Shown piece by piece: positions 8,338 to 16,236 of a stretch of DNA of 64,000 nt. Under the pieces are notes generated by a model. The model did no database searches. It was not told the DNA's origin and saw only the letters and a list, made by a program, of their open reading frames with translations. The first letter of the stretch is position 1. Each line of letters starts with the position of its first letter. A program made the position numbers and the translations under genes. The DNA is from an uncultured Mobiluncus sp. (lineage in GTDB: Bacteria > Actinomycetota > Actinomycetes > Actinomycetales > Actinomycetaceae): the NCBI RefSeq assembly GCF_943914685.1, contig NZ_CALUCZ010000013.1, positions 13,026-77,025 of the forward strand. The letters are read 5' to 3'.

Positions 8338-9477
8338 ATGGAAAAACTGTTACACACCGACCCGCGCGCTGACTTCGAACCGCGCACTTTCGCCGATTTT
8401 GGCCGGATTTGGTTGGAAAGCCGGGTCGATCTCAAGCCAACTACCCGGGCTTGTTACCGTTCGATGCTGAACACAGTCAACCTGGAATTTGGGGGTCAGC
8501 CCCCGAAACAGGTCAGCTATCTGCAGGTCGTTTCTTGGGTCGCGAAGCTTGCGGAACAGGGCGTCAGCCCCACCGGGGTGCGTCAGGCCTATCAAATCGT
8601 GGGGCAGGTGCTGGCCTTGGCCAATCGGTTGGGGGCCATCGAGAGCAACGTGGCGGCCGGGGTGCCGCTGCCGACCGTGTGCCGCACCGGACGCCACCGC
8701 TACTTGACCGTGCTGCAGCTGGAATCCCTGGCGTTAGAGATTGGGTGGTGGCGTCTGACTCGCGAACCCTCGGGGGTCATTTTTCCCGGAGGTTCGGGGC
8801 AAATGTTCCTGCGCAAGAAAGGTCGCGGCGGGTACCTGACTCGGCGCAAGTCCCGGGCGGGGGCGATAGACACGGGGGTGGCCTCGCTGGCTCGGGCGCG
8901 CGGTGGGCAAACCCCTGCGCCGAGCGGCAACCAACTGGAAATTTTGGTGCGTTTGCTGGGGTACACCGGTTTACGCATCGGGGAAGCCCTGGCGTTGACC
9001 CCCGCTGCGGTCGACTTGGAACGCCGCGTGATTCGGATTGAACGGGCGGTGTCGGAGGTGTCGGGGCGGCAAGTATTCGGTACTCCCAAGAACGGGCGCA
9101 CCCGGGTCGTGCCGATACCGGATTTCTTGCGCCGCGACTTGCGGGTATTGACCCGGGCGGCGTGCGGAGGCGACGATTTCCTGTTCGCCACGAAACACGG
9201 CACCCCCCTGCGGGCCTCCAACCTGCGCTTACACTTCGACATGGCGGCGCTCGCGGTCGGACAGGCCGGACTGCACATACACGACCTGCGCCACACCGCC
9301 GCCACTTTGGCGGTGTCGGCGGGAGCTAACGTGAAGGCGGTGCAGCGCATGCTGGGGCATTCCTCGGCTTCGCTGACCCTTGATGTCTATGCGGACTTGT
9401 TTGAACCAGACTTGGGCGATGTCGCCGGGGCGTTGAGCCGGATGCGGCAAACGACTCTGCGCCGGGCTGCCGCCTAG
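8338..9477 (+). CDS. Phage-type tyrosine recombinase/integrase
   Basis: A 379-residue site-specific recombinase. An SAM-like N-terminal DNA-binding domain (about residues 15-100) is followed by a catalytic domain with the full set of residues: Arg213 (TGLRIGEAL), Lys251, His315 and Arg318 (HDLRH), His341 (LGHSS) and nucleophile Tyr351. About 60 extra Arg/Gly-rich residues (about 138-198) separate the core-binding and catalytic domains, unusual for XerC/XerD. The ATG has an AAAGGGAAA site upstream. No excisionase, repressor or phage genes lie nearby, and no att repeat was recognised, so this may be the remnant of an integrated element. A chromosomal Xer role is less likely because of the length. 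Confidence 0.85.
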   Translation: MEKLLHTDPRADFEPRTFADFGRIWLESRVDLKPTTRACYRSMLNTVNLEFGGQPPKQVSYLQVVSWVAKLAEQGVSPTGVRQAYQIVGQVLALANRLGAIESNVAAGVPLPTVCRTGRHRYLTVLQLESLALEIGWWRLTREPSGVIFPGGSGQMFLRKKGRGGYLTRRKSRAGAIDTGVASLARARGGQTPAPSGNQLEILVRLLGYTGLRIGEALALTPAAVDLERRVIRIERAVSEVSGRQVFGTPKNGRTRVVPIPDFLRRDLRVLTRAACGGDDFLFATKHGTPLRASNLRLHFDMAALAVGQAGLHIHDLRHTAATLAVSAGANVKAVQRMLGHSSASLTLDVYADLFEPDLGDVAGALSRMRQTTLRRAAA

Positions 9478-9783
9478 TGCGAACGAGTTATACACATGGC
9501 CTGTGGAAAAAATGTGGATGAAGGAGTTTCCGGCGGAAAAGTGCAGGTAAACTCCAGGTTAATAAAGGGGTGAAAAAATGGCGTAATATCAGGTGAATTG
9601 CTGCAAATACCCAGTTCAGAACCCTGACGGCGGCGACGGGTTTGTTAATACAAACCGATGCGCGATTTCCCTAGTAAACTCTGCAAAACTGTCCCCAACA
9701 CCTGTGGATAACTTGTGGAAACTGTGCGCAGGGAGACGGGTTTTCGTCCTGTTTACCTAGGCTGGCTTTGATAGGCTGAAGCC
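9478..9783 (+). other. Gene-free interval with a DnaA-box-like cluster
   Basis: No gene fits here. Several 9-mers match or nearly match the DnaA box TTWTNCACA: TTATACACA at 9488-9496, and on the minus strand TTTTCCACA (9502-9510), TCATCCACA (9513-9521, one mismatch), TTATCCACA (9703-9711, perfect) and GTTTCCACA (9714-9722, one mismatch). The middle, about 9540-9600, is richer in A and T than the flanks. No dnaA or dnaN gene lies in the window, so calling it oriC would be unsupported. Confidence 0.5.
9772..9777 (+). promoter_or_regulatory. -10 box of a leaderless transcript
   Basis: TAGGCT ends six bases before the ATG at 9784; no ribosome site is present. Confidence 0.6.
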
Positions 9784-10110
9784 ATGAACGAACCTTTGGC
9801 GGGCACCAGCGGGCTGCCTGATGATCAGCCGGTGACCGGAGAGTGTCCCGAGCATGGCGCGGATAGCCTGCCGGGGCGGCCCTCTACCAGCCGTGAAGAA
9901 TACAACCGTGTCGTCTTCTTGGCGCGGGTCGTGTTGGGATTCACGGTAGTGGCGGCGGCGACGCTGATAGTCATTGCTCTCACGGCGCACCGGGACTATC
10001 CCTCCATCGTGGTCAGCATCGTGATGGTGGCGGCGGCTGTGTTCTATTACGTCAGGACGACCCGCGCGGTGAAGCGGGATCTCGATATCGGCCCTGAACT
10101 GGGGGAATAG
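9784..10110 (+). CDS. Small two-helix membrane protein
   Basis: A 108-residue protein with a hydrophilic N-terminal 40 residues, two predicted membrane helices (about 43-67 and 73-90) and a short charged C-terminus. Both ends are therefore expected on the same side of the membrane. No family is recognised. The start is fixed by the leaderless TAGGCT box six bases upstream. It precedes the aminotransferase gene by about 90 bases, with what looks like a separate promoter for the latter. Function unknown. Confidence 0.65.
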   Translation: MNEPLAGTSGLPDDQPVTGECPEHGADSLPGRPSTSREEYNRVVFLARVVLGFTVVAAATLIVIALTAHRDYPSIVVSIVMVAAAVFYYVRTTRAVKRDLDIGPELGE

Positions 10111-10203
10111 GTTTTTTCGCGGTCGCAGCTGTCTTGTGGCCCACCTAGGCTGGACCCCACGAAAACGGTGCGCTGCCCTGACGAAAAGTGCAAGAATGGG
10201 GGC

Positions 10204-11409
10204 ATGAGTAAAAATCGTGTTTCTGCGCGCCTTGCCGCCATTGCCCCGTCCGCGACCCTCGCTGTCGATAGTAAAGCGAAAGAACTGAAAGCTGCCGGAA
10301 AGCCGGTCATCGGCTTCGGCGCTGGTGAACCGGATTTTCCGACCCCCGATTACATAGTGGAAGCCGCCGTGGCGGCCTGTAAAGACCCCGCGAACCACCA
10401 CTACACCCAAGGCAAAGGGATGCTGGTCACCCGCGAAGCCATCGCCGCCAAGACCTTGCGCGACTCCGGCTACGAAATCGACCCGAACAACGTCATCGTC
10501 ACCAACGGCGGGAAACAATCCGTGTTCCAGGCTTTTGCCGCCACCGTCGACCCCGGCGACGAAGTGCTGCTGCCCGCGCCCTATTGGACCACTTACCCCG
10601 AGGCGATTCGCCTGGCTGGCGGCGTTCCGGTGGAAGTTTTCGCCGGTGCTGACCGGGACTACAAAGTCACCCCGGAGGACTTGGAGGCGAAACGCAGCGA
10701 GCGAACCAAAGTCCTGCTGATGTGTTCGCCGTCCAACCCGACCGGCACGGTCTACACCCCCGAGGAACTGACCGCCATCGGCCAGTGGGCTGTGGAAAAG
10801 GGCGTGTGGGTCATCAGTGATGAAATCTATGAACACCTGCTTTACGACGATGCTAAGCCTGCCCACATTTTGAAGCTGGTTCCGGAACTGGCGGATACTT
10901 GCGTCATTGTCAACGGCGTGGCGAAGTCCTACGCCATGACCGGGTGGCGTTTGGGCTGGATGAACGGACCGACTGACGTCATCAAGGCCGCCACGAACTT
11001 CCAGTCCCACCTGACTTCCAACGTGTGCAACATTGCCCAGCGGGCTGCCATCGCGGCGTTGAACGGGCCCTTGGACGCGGTGGAACAGATGCGTCAAGCC
11101 TTTGACCAGCGCCGTCAGACCATCGTGCGGATGTTGCGTGAGATTGACGGTTTGCAGGTACCGGTGCCACGCGGCGCGTTCTATGTGTATCCCGACGTCA
11201 CAGGGTTGTTTGGGCGTAGCTTGGACGGGGAGCGCATCGAGTCCTCCTCCCAGCTGGCGGCCATGATTTTGGATAAGGCCGAAGTCGCGGTGGTTCCCGG
11301 CGAAGCCTTCGGTCCCAGCGGCTTTATCCGCATGTCCTACGCTCTTTCCGATGCTGACCTGGTCGAAGGAGTTAGCCGGGTGCAGGATTTGCTGGCAAAA
11401 GTGAAGTAG
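10204..11409 (+). CDS. aspC: PLP-dependent aminotransferase, aspartate aminotransferase type
   Basis: A 401-residue class I/II fold-type I aminotransferase, probably interconverting aspartate and 2-oxoglutarate with oxaloacetate and glutamate. The PLP-binding Lys241 lies in VAKSYAMTGWRLG, and Arg376 in GFIRMSYA would bind the substrate carboxylate. The VIGFGAGEPDFPTP opening and CSPSNPTG segment are typical of the AspC subfamily. The ATG at 10204 is chosen over an upstream frame opening at 10168, since the family begins near MSxxRVSxRLxxIxPSATL. Its location before tRNA-Trp and secE-nusG is the usual actinobacterial one. Exact amino acid preference is inferred. Confidence 0.88.
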   Translation: MSKNRVSARLAAIAPSATLAVDSKAKELKAAGKPVIGFGAGEPDFPTPDYIVEAAVAACKDPANHHYTQGKGMLVTREAIAAKTLRDSGYEIDPNNVIVTNGGKQSVFQAFAATVDPGDEVLLPAPYWTTYPEAIRLAGGVPVEVFAGADRDYKVTPEDLEAKRSERTKVLLMCSPSNPTGTVYTPEELTAIGQWAVEKGVWVISDEIYEHLLYDDAKPAHILKLVPELADTCVIVNGVAKSYAMTGWRLGWMNGPTDVIKAATNFQSHLTSNVCNIAQRAAIAALNGPLDAVEQMRQAFDQRRQTIVRMLREIDGLQVPVPRGAFYVYPDVTGLFGRSLDGERIESSSQLAAMILDKAEVAVVPGEAFGPSGFIRMSYALSDADLVEGVSRVQDLLAKVK

Positions 11410-11416
11410 ATTTTGG

Positions 11417-11465
11417 ATTTCACCGGGGGTGGCGCGTTGGGGCGTTGCCCCCGGTGAAATGTTTT
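11417..11465 (+). terminator. Terminator after the aminotransferase gene
   Basis: ATTTCACCGGGGG (11417-11429) pairs with CCCCCGGTGAAAT (11448-11460), a 13-base-pair stem, followed by GTTTT, eight bases past the stop codon. Confidence 0.85.
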
Positions 11466-11567
11466 GATTCGGCTCGGTATTAGCGCGCTTGAAAGTTATG
11501 GCGGATTTGCCTTATCATTGAGGACGCTGCGTTTTTCGTTTCCGCCCGGCGGGGCGTGCGCAAAACT

Positions 11568-11643
11568 AGGGAAGTGGCGCAATTGGTAGCGCAACGGTCT
11601 CCAAAACCGTAGGTTGCAGGTTCGAGTCCTGTCTTCCCTGCCA
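11568..11643 (+). tRNA. tRNA-Trp (anticodon CCA)
   Basis: Acceptor stem AGGGAAG (11568-11574) pairs with CTTCCCT (11633-11639), with discriminator G11640 and an encoded CCA at 11641-11643. The anticodon loop is CTCCAAA with CCA at 11601-11603. The T loop is TTCGAGT. Its position just upstream of the secE-nusG region is conserved in actinobacteria. Confidence 0.95.
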
Positions 11644-11663
11644 CTTGGCTCATACAGTTTCCA

Positions 11664-12938
11664 ATGTTTCCGGGAGTGTCTGTGTACCGAAGCCGACCCA
11701 GTACCGCCCTGTTCCTGCTGATGTTCCTGGCGGGAATCGTCGCGCTGGTTGCGGTCGCGGCGGGTATCGGATCCGTGAACCAACACCACACACCGGCTCC
11801 AGTGACCTCAACCGTACCCCGCACTGCTGAGCCTCTCGCCCCAACCACCCTAACTGTGGCGATGACCGGGGACATTTTGAGCCACGGCTGGGTCACGGCC
11901 GCGTCTCGAGAGGCGGACGGACAGTATCACCTAGAGAAACTGCTGGCAGAGGTGAAACCCTACCTGGAACGCGCCGACCTGGCCTTGTGCCATCAAGAAA
12001 TTCCCTACGGAAAACCCGGACAAGCCCCCCACGGCTACCCGATTTTCAACGCCCCGATGGGCTGGGCGAACGGCCTGGTCCAGGTCGGTTATGACGGCTG
12101 TTCCACGGCGTCGAACCACAGTTGGGACCAAGGAACCGCGGGTATCACCCACACTTTGGAAGTGCTGCAAAACGCCGGGCTGGGGACGGCCGGGACCCGC
12201 GCGAATGCCGAGCAAACCCCTTGGCAAATGTATGAAATTCACAAGGGCGGACGCACCGTACACGTGGCGCACTTGTCTTTTACGTACGGGCTGAATTTTG
12301 AATCCGTGCCGGAAGTGGACCGTCACCCTTACCTGGTGGAAATCAACGATGTCGAGCAAATCATCGAGTATGCTCGGCAAGCCCGTCAGGCCGGGGCGGA
12401 CATCGTGATTGTCAGTCCCCACGGCGGCAGCGAATACGTCTATGAACCCCAGCCCCAACAGCGGCAATGGGCACAGGCTCTGGCGCAATCCGGGGTCGTG
12501 GACGCCTATGTCGGCCACCACGCTCACGTTCCCCAGCGGATTACTCTCACGCCCGGGGGAGTGCACGGCGCCGGAATGTGGACCTATTTCGGCACCGGAA
12601 ACCTGCTGACCAGCCAAACCCCCGATATGGGAATCGGCACTCAGATTGAGTCGATTGCGTGGCTGAGTTTTGACATCTCCGGGCCGGAGAAAAACCCGCA
12701 GGTCACTCTCAGCCAAGCGGCGTGGGTACCGGTCGTGCTGGACCGTAGCCGATTCCACGCGGTTCCCGTCCACGATTTCGATGGCGGAGCCACCCCGCCC
12801 GGCTCGCGTCTCGATGCCGCTACCGTCCAGCGCTACCATGAGGAACTGGTGAAAGTTATGGGAAATGAGGCGACAGAGCTGAAGTCCCCGCCTCCTGTTC
12901 CGGCTGAGCCCGCCGCGGTGACGGTCTTGGCGCGTTAG
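11664..12938 (+). CDS. CapA-family (PGA_cap) membrane-anchored protein
   Basis: A 424-residue protein with an N-terminal membrane anchor (about 14-34) and an exported metallophosphatase-like CapA domain (PF09587 type). Family motifs are visible in order: MTGDILSHG near 72, SNHSWDQG near 151, SPHGGSEY near 250 and GHHAHVPQ near 288, which supply His and Asp metal ligands. CapA proteins are best known from poly-gamma-glutamate capsule systems, but no other capsule genes are nearby, so substrate and role are open. The first ATG is supported by a TACAGT box five bases upstream (leaderless pattern). One exact CACAAGGGCG motif (12240-12249) lies in the coding sequence and encodes part of IHKGG. Confidence 0.82.
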   Translation: MFPGVSVYRSRPSTALFLLMFLAGIVALVAVAAGIGSVNQHHTPAPVTSTVPRTAEPLAPTTLTVAMTGDILSHGWVTAASREADGQYHLEKLLAEVKPYLERADLALCHQEIPYGKPGQAPHGYPIFNAPMGWANGLVQVGYDGCSTASNHSWDQGTAGITHTLEVLQNAGLGTAGTRANAEQTPWQMYEIHKGGRTVHVAHLSFTYGLNFESVPEVDRHPYLVEINDVEQIIEYARQARQAGADIVIVSPHGGSEYVYEPQPQQRQWAQALAQSGVVDAYVGHHAHVPQRITLTPGGVHGAGMWTYFGTGNLLTSQTPDMGIGTQIESIAWLSFDISGPEKNPQVTLSQAAWVPVVLDRSRFHAVPVHDFDGGATPPGSRLDAATVQRYHEELVKVMGNEATELKSPPPVPAEPAAVTVLAR

Positions 12939-13038
12939 ACGCCGCCGGGCCGGGCCTCGGGTCAGCCTCCCATGAGCCGTGTACCGGCCGTGTACCGGCC
13001 CCTCACGATTGGCTTTAGGTACAGTTTTCTACTATGAT

Positions 13039-13070
13039 TTGACACATCCCCCCGTTAATTTGTTTAGGGT
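13039..13070 (+). promoter_or_regulatory. Candidate promoter of secE
   Basis: TTGACA at 13039-13044 and TAGGGT at 13065-13070 lie about 50 bases before the secE ATG. The 20-base gap is longer than ideal, so the -10 assignment is uncertain. Confidence 0.35.
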
Positions 13071-13119
13071 GAAGTGTGCCCGCGGCGGGGAAAGAAATTG
13101 CCTACAGGAGGAACAAATA

Positions 13120-13380
13120 ATGGCAGAAACCGAAGGTGCCATTCAGCCGGCGAAAAAAGCCGAAGCTACCCCTAGCGCTGATCAAGACCTTGGCTTTTTC
13201 GCGCGTATCGCGCAGTTTTTCCGCCAAGTCGTGGATGAGATGAAAAAAGTCGTCTATCCCACCAGAGAAGAACTGTGGCGCTACTTCTTGGTCGTGATTG
13301 TTTTCGTTGCTATCATCATGGCCGCGGTCGGGTTGATGGATTTGGGCTTCGGAGCCCTGACCGACCTTATCTTTAGCTAG
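13120..13380 (+). CDS. secE: Preprotein translocase subunit SecE
   Basis: The small essential subunit of the SecYEG channel, 86 residues with a single membrane helix at about 54-73. The amphipathic helix FFARIAQFFRQVVDEMKKVVYPTREEL before it is the SecE signature. The ATG at 13120 follows a strong AGGAGG site by about eight bases; longer upstream extensions in the same frame do not belong. nusG follows 47 bases later, the usual pairing of protein export and transcription genes. Confidence 0.94.
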   Translation: MAETEGAIQPAKKAEATPSADQDLGFFARIAQFFRQVVDEMKKVVYPTREELWRYFLVVIVFVAIIMAAVGLMDLGFGALTDLIFS

Positions 13381-13427
13381 ACCTGTTTGGTCTTTTCAAC
13401 ATCATTGCCCCACGAGGAATATCAGTA

Positions 13428-14261
13428 ATGTCAGACGAGAACGAATTGCAAGAAAACGCTGCTGTGGCTGAGGAAGCCCAGCTGGAGCCTAACCAGGCCG
13501 CCGAGGCCGCCCAGCCTGCCGAGGACGCTTCTACGGCTGAACCGGACCTAGAGGAAGTCCCCGCGAACGTGGACCCCGCAACTGGTGAAATCATCGAGGA
13601 CACCGAGGATGCTGCGGAAACCGAGACTGAGGAACTCGACCCGAAGCAGGCCCTTGAAGTTGAGCTGCGCGCTTTGCCAGGCCGGTGGTACGTGGTACAC
13701 ACGTACTCCTCCTACGAAAAACGTGTGAAACAGAACATTGAACAGCGCGTGGCGAATAATCCCGGCATGGAAGATTATGTCTACCAGGTCGAGATTCCGA
13801 TGGAAGAACATGTCGAAGTCAAGGCCAAGAGCCGCAAGGTCGTGCAGCGTCCGCGCATTCCCGGGTATGTCTTGGTGCGCATGGACATGGACGAGAATTC
13901 GTGGCGTCTGGTTAAGGACACCCCGGCCGTGACTGGTTTTGTGGGCAACCAGCAGGATCCCGTGCCGCTGACGTTGGCAGAAGTGGTCAATATGCTGGCT
14001 CCGACCGCCAAGGAGGCCGCGAAAGTGGCGGTGGAAGACGGTCAAGTCGAGATTTCACAAGCGACGCAGCGGACTGCTCCGGTGGCGACGGATTTCGAGG
14101 TGGGTCAGTCGGTGACTATTACCTCCGGTCCTTTCGAGACGCTTTCCGCGACGATTGCCGAGGTCAATGCCGAAACTCAGAAGCTGACCGTGTTGGTCAC
14201 TATCTTCGAGCGCGAGACTCCGGTGGAGTTGAACTTCAACCAGGTCACGAAGATCGACTAG
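13428..14261 (+). CDS. nusG: Transcription termination/antitermination protein NusG
   Basis: Binds RNA polymerase and influences pausing, Rho termination and coupling to ribosomes. The 277-residue product has an acidic, Ala/Glu-rich extension of about 83 residues, then the NGN domain (RWYVVHTYSSYEKRV near 86 to about 195) and a C-terminal KOW domain (about 222-277, with the VTITSGPFE turn). Long acidic N-termini are common in actinobacterial NusG. The first ATG is used because the extension has coding character and a GAGGAATATC ribosome-site region upstream. The usual downstream genes rplK and rplA are absent here; a minus-strand oxidoreductase follows instead. Confidence 0.94.
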   Translation: MSDENELQENAAVAEEAQLEPNQAAEAAQPAEDASTAEPDLEEVPANVDPATGEIIEDTEDAAETETEELDPKQALEVELRALPGRWYVVHTYSSYEKRVKQNIEQRVANNPGMEDYVYQVEIPMEEHVEVKAKSRKVVQRPRIPGYVLVRMDMDENSWRLVKDTPAVTGFVGNQQDPVPLTLAEVVNMLAPTAKEAAKVAVEDGQVEISQATQRTAPVATDFEVGQSVTITSGPFETLSATIAEVNAETQKLTVLVTIFERETPVELNFNQVTKID

Positions 14262-14267
14262 GTTACT

Positions 14268-14319
14268 GCGCTGCCACTACGAAGACGCGAAAGTTATCGC
14301 GGTTCCGCAGTGGCAGCGC
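14268..14319. terminator. Inverted repeat between convergent nusG and SDR genes
   Basis: GCGCTGCCACT (14268-14278) pairs with AGTGGCAGCGC (14309-14319) around a 30-base loop. It lies between converging genes and may stop transcription from both sides, although there is no strong T tract. Confidence 0.5.
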
Positions 14320-14334
14320 GCAGATTTACCTGAG

Positions 14335-15198
14335 TTACTTACCGTCACGCTGTTTACGGAACTCCTGGTATTCCTGGTAGCGTTTTGTGAAGTGCTCCAT
14401 CTGTTCAGGAGCCAACGGCAGCGGGAAATCGTTGGCCCGGAACCAAGCGTCTGTCCCGCCGTCAAGGAAGATAACGGAGCCGCACAGGAAGTTCGCGGCC
14501 GGGGAGAGCATAAACAGTACCCATTGCGCAATATCTGCGGGGTCGCCGAATCCGCCCAATGGAATTGGAAGGGCCTTAATCTGTTCCGCGTGTTCCGGGA
14601 TTTCCAGCTGGCTTTCAACCATCGGAGTAAGAATGGCGCCAGGGGCAAGAGCATTCATACGAATGCCCTGTCCGGCCCAGTCCATGGAAGTGGCAGTTCG
14701 CCGAACCCAGTGAGCCAGCGCGGTCTTTGAACCGGCGTAAACGGATGTGGACGGCGCCTCGCTTTGGTTGGCGATTTTAAGAACGGTGTTAAAATCTCGA
14801 TCCCAAAAGGCCTTGACGATTTCGGGTGTTACCCCGGGGACAGTGGTCGTGGAGTTGGACGAAAAGATGACGACTTTGGATTCGTTCCCTCGTGCCAGTA
14901 AATCACGAATGCCCTCAGCGAGTTCTACGGTTCCTAAGAAATTGACTTTCGCGACGACTTCTTCTTTACCAGGAATCGGGCCTAGGCCGGCAGCGAATAC
15001 GGCTCCCTCGAGACGACCGCCGCTTTGTTCGTGAACTCCGGCGATGGCTTTCGCTCGCCCTTCTTCGGTGGACAAATCAGCACAGATATCGGCACGGTGA
15101 AGATCAATTCCGATGACTCGGTGACCGCGCCAGCGCAGTTCGTTAGCCGTCGCCCTTCCCATTCCAGAAGCCACACCTGTAACAACATAAACACCCAT
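14335..15198 (-). CDS. Short-chain dehydrogenase, 3-alpha-hydroxysteroid dehydrogenase-like
   Basis: A 287-residue NAD(P)-dependent SDR oxidoreductase. The nucleotide-binding TGVASGMG is at residues 7-14, the catalytic Ser is in IFSSNS near 113, and Tyr154-Lys158 form YAGSK. The stretches ADLSTEEGR, AAGLGP, VNFLGTVEL, LAPGAILTPM and LSPAANFLCG resemble the 3-alpha-hydroxysteroid dehydrogenase/carbonyl reductase of Comamonas as I recall it. A steroid or bile-acid substrate is only an inference. The ATG has a GAGGAGGA site about seven bases upstream. It stands alone between nusG and tRNA-Lys, where rplK-rplA would often be. Confidence 0.82.
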   Translation of the reverse strand: MGVYVVTGVASGMGRATANELRWRGHRVIGIDLHRADICADLSTEEGRAKAIAGVHEQSGGRLEGAVFAAGLGPIPGKEEVVAKVNFLGTVELAEGIRDLLARGNESKVVIFSSNSTTTVPGVTPEIVKAFWDRDFNTVLKIANQSEAPSTSVYAGSKTALAHWVRRTATSMDWAGQGIRMNALAPGAILTPMVESQLEIPEHAEQIKALPIPLGGFGDPADIAQWVLFMLSPAANFLCGSVIFLDGGTDAWFRANDFPLPLAPEQMEHFTKRYQEYQEFRKQRDGK

Positions 15199-15390
15199 AA
15201 GAAAATCCTCCTCGATATGATTGGGGCTACTATTTTTACAATAACATATTTTGCGGCTGGGGGTTTTGGGGTGTTTCTGCCATTGTTTTTGAAAGGGAAA
15301 TAGTGGCAGTTTTTCGCGATTAATAAGTGCTTAAATGCATATTGCCAGAAAATGTATCAGCGTTTTCTGTTGGAGTTACAAAGTTTTGAG

Positions 15391-15466
<76 letters not shown>

Positions 15467-15648
15467 TTGGCGCTTTTGGCGCGGTTAACTATGCTAACGC
15501 TCCGGGCGGGGATTCACAAATTGAATGTGCCCCGACCCGGGGTTCAGCTAGCGCGGATTCGGAGCGTCGCTGCCAGGCCGCTAATCCGCCTATCCGCAGC
15601 GCTCGCTCGGATTGCCTTGCTTTCAGTACGCTTTCTCGCGCGGCCCGA

Positions 15649-16089
15649 CTATCCCAGGGATTCCAAAGATTCGGGGACGTTCGCGCCAAAGCCCAGTTCA
15701 ATCAGGGCGCTGCGCAGTTTGTCGCAGCTGGCTTTGATGGTGTCCGGGGAGCCTGCCGCTTTGGCATCGGGATGCAGCACCCGCATGGAATCGGTCGGAA
15801 TGACATGAATATGCAGGTGGGGGACATCGAAACCGGCGACAACAATCAAGGCGCGCGACACGTTGAACGCCTCGCGCCCGGCTTGTCCAATAATCTGAGC
15901 GACCTGGGACAGGTGTGCAATCAAAGCCGGGTCGGCGTCCAGATAGTTGTCGACTTCCTCACGCGGCACCACCAGCATATGGCCGTCACTGCGTGGTTCG
16001 ATGGTGGCGAAAACGACGCACTGCTCATCTTGCCAGACAAAGTTTCCGGGGATTTCGCCGTTGATAATTTTCGTAAATACGCTGGCCAT
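15649..16089 (-). CDS. HIT family protein
   Basis: A 146-residue nucleotide-binding protein of the histidine triad family, probably hydrolysing nucleoside phosphoramidates or dinucleotides. The triad HLHIHV lies at residues 91-96 (His91, His93, His95), and the FTKIINGEIP opening is typical of the HINT branch. The ATG at 16089 has an AAAGGAAC site about seven bases upstream; the frame extends further but adds non-conserved residues. The 180 bases between its stop and tRNA-Lys hold no gene. It is divergent from holA. Confidence 0.9.
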   Translation of the reverse strand: MASVFTKIINGEIPGNFVWQDEQCVVFATIEPRSDGHMLVVPREEVDNYLDADPALIAHLSQVAQIIGQAGREAFNVSRALIVVAGFDVPHLHIHVIPTDSMRVLHPDAKAAGSPDTIKASCDKLRSALIELGFGANVPESLESLG

Positions 16090-16224
16090 GAGGTGTTCCT
16101 TTCGTTCGCAGAAGTCTGGTCGGGCGGCTTTGGTGTTGAGTGAGCGCATCAGGTGGGGCCGGATAGCTCTCCCGGTGTCGCTCCGCTTTTATAGTAGGGG
16201 AATTTTTGTCTCTCGGGAGGCATG

Positions 16225-16230
16225 TAGAGT
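16225..16230 (+). promoter_or_regulatory. -10 box of leaderless holA transcript
   Basis: TAGAGT ends six bases before the GTG at 16237. The spacing and following bases (taaagc GTG) closely parallel the trpS promoter (taaacg GTG). Confidence 0.6.
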
Positions 16231-16236
16231 TAAAGC

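Noticed and set aside
9478..9783. Chromosomal origin oriC
   Set aside because: DnaA-box-like sites are present, but dnaA, dnaN and other origin-linked genes are absent from the window. It is reported only as a DnaA-box cluster.
11568..11643. tRNA-Trp as attachment site for the integrase at 8338
   Set aside because: The tRNA is about 2 kb away with unrelated housekeeping genes between, and no second copy of its 3' end was found in the window.
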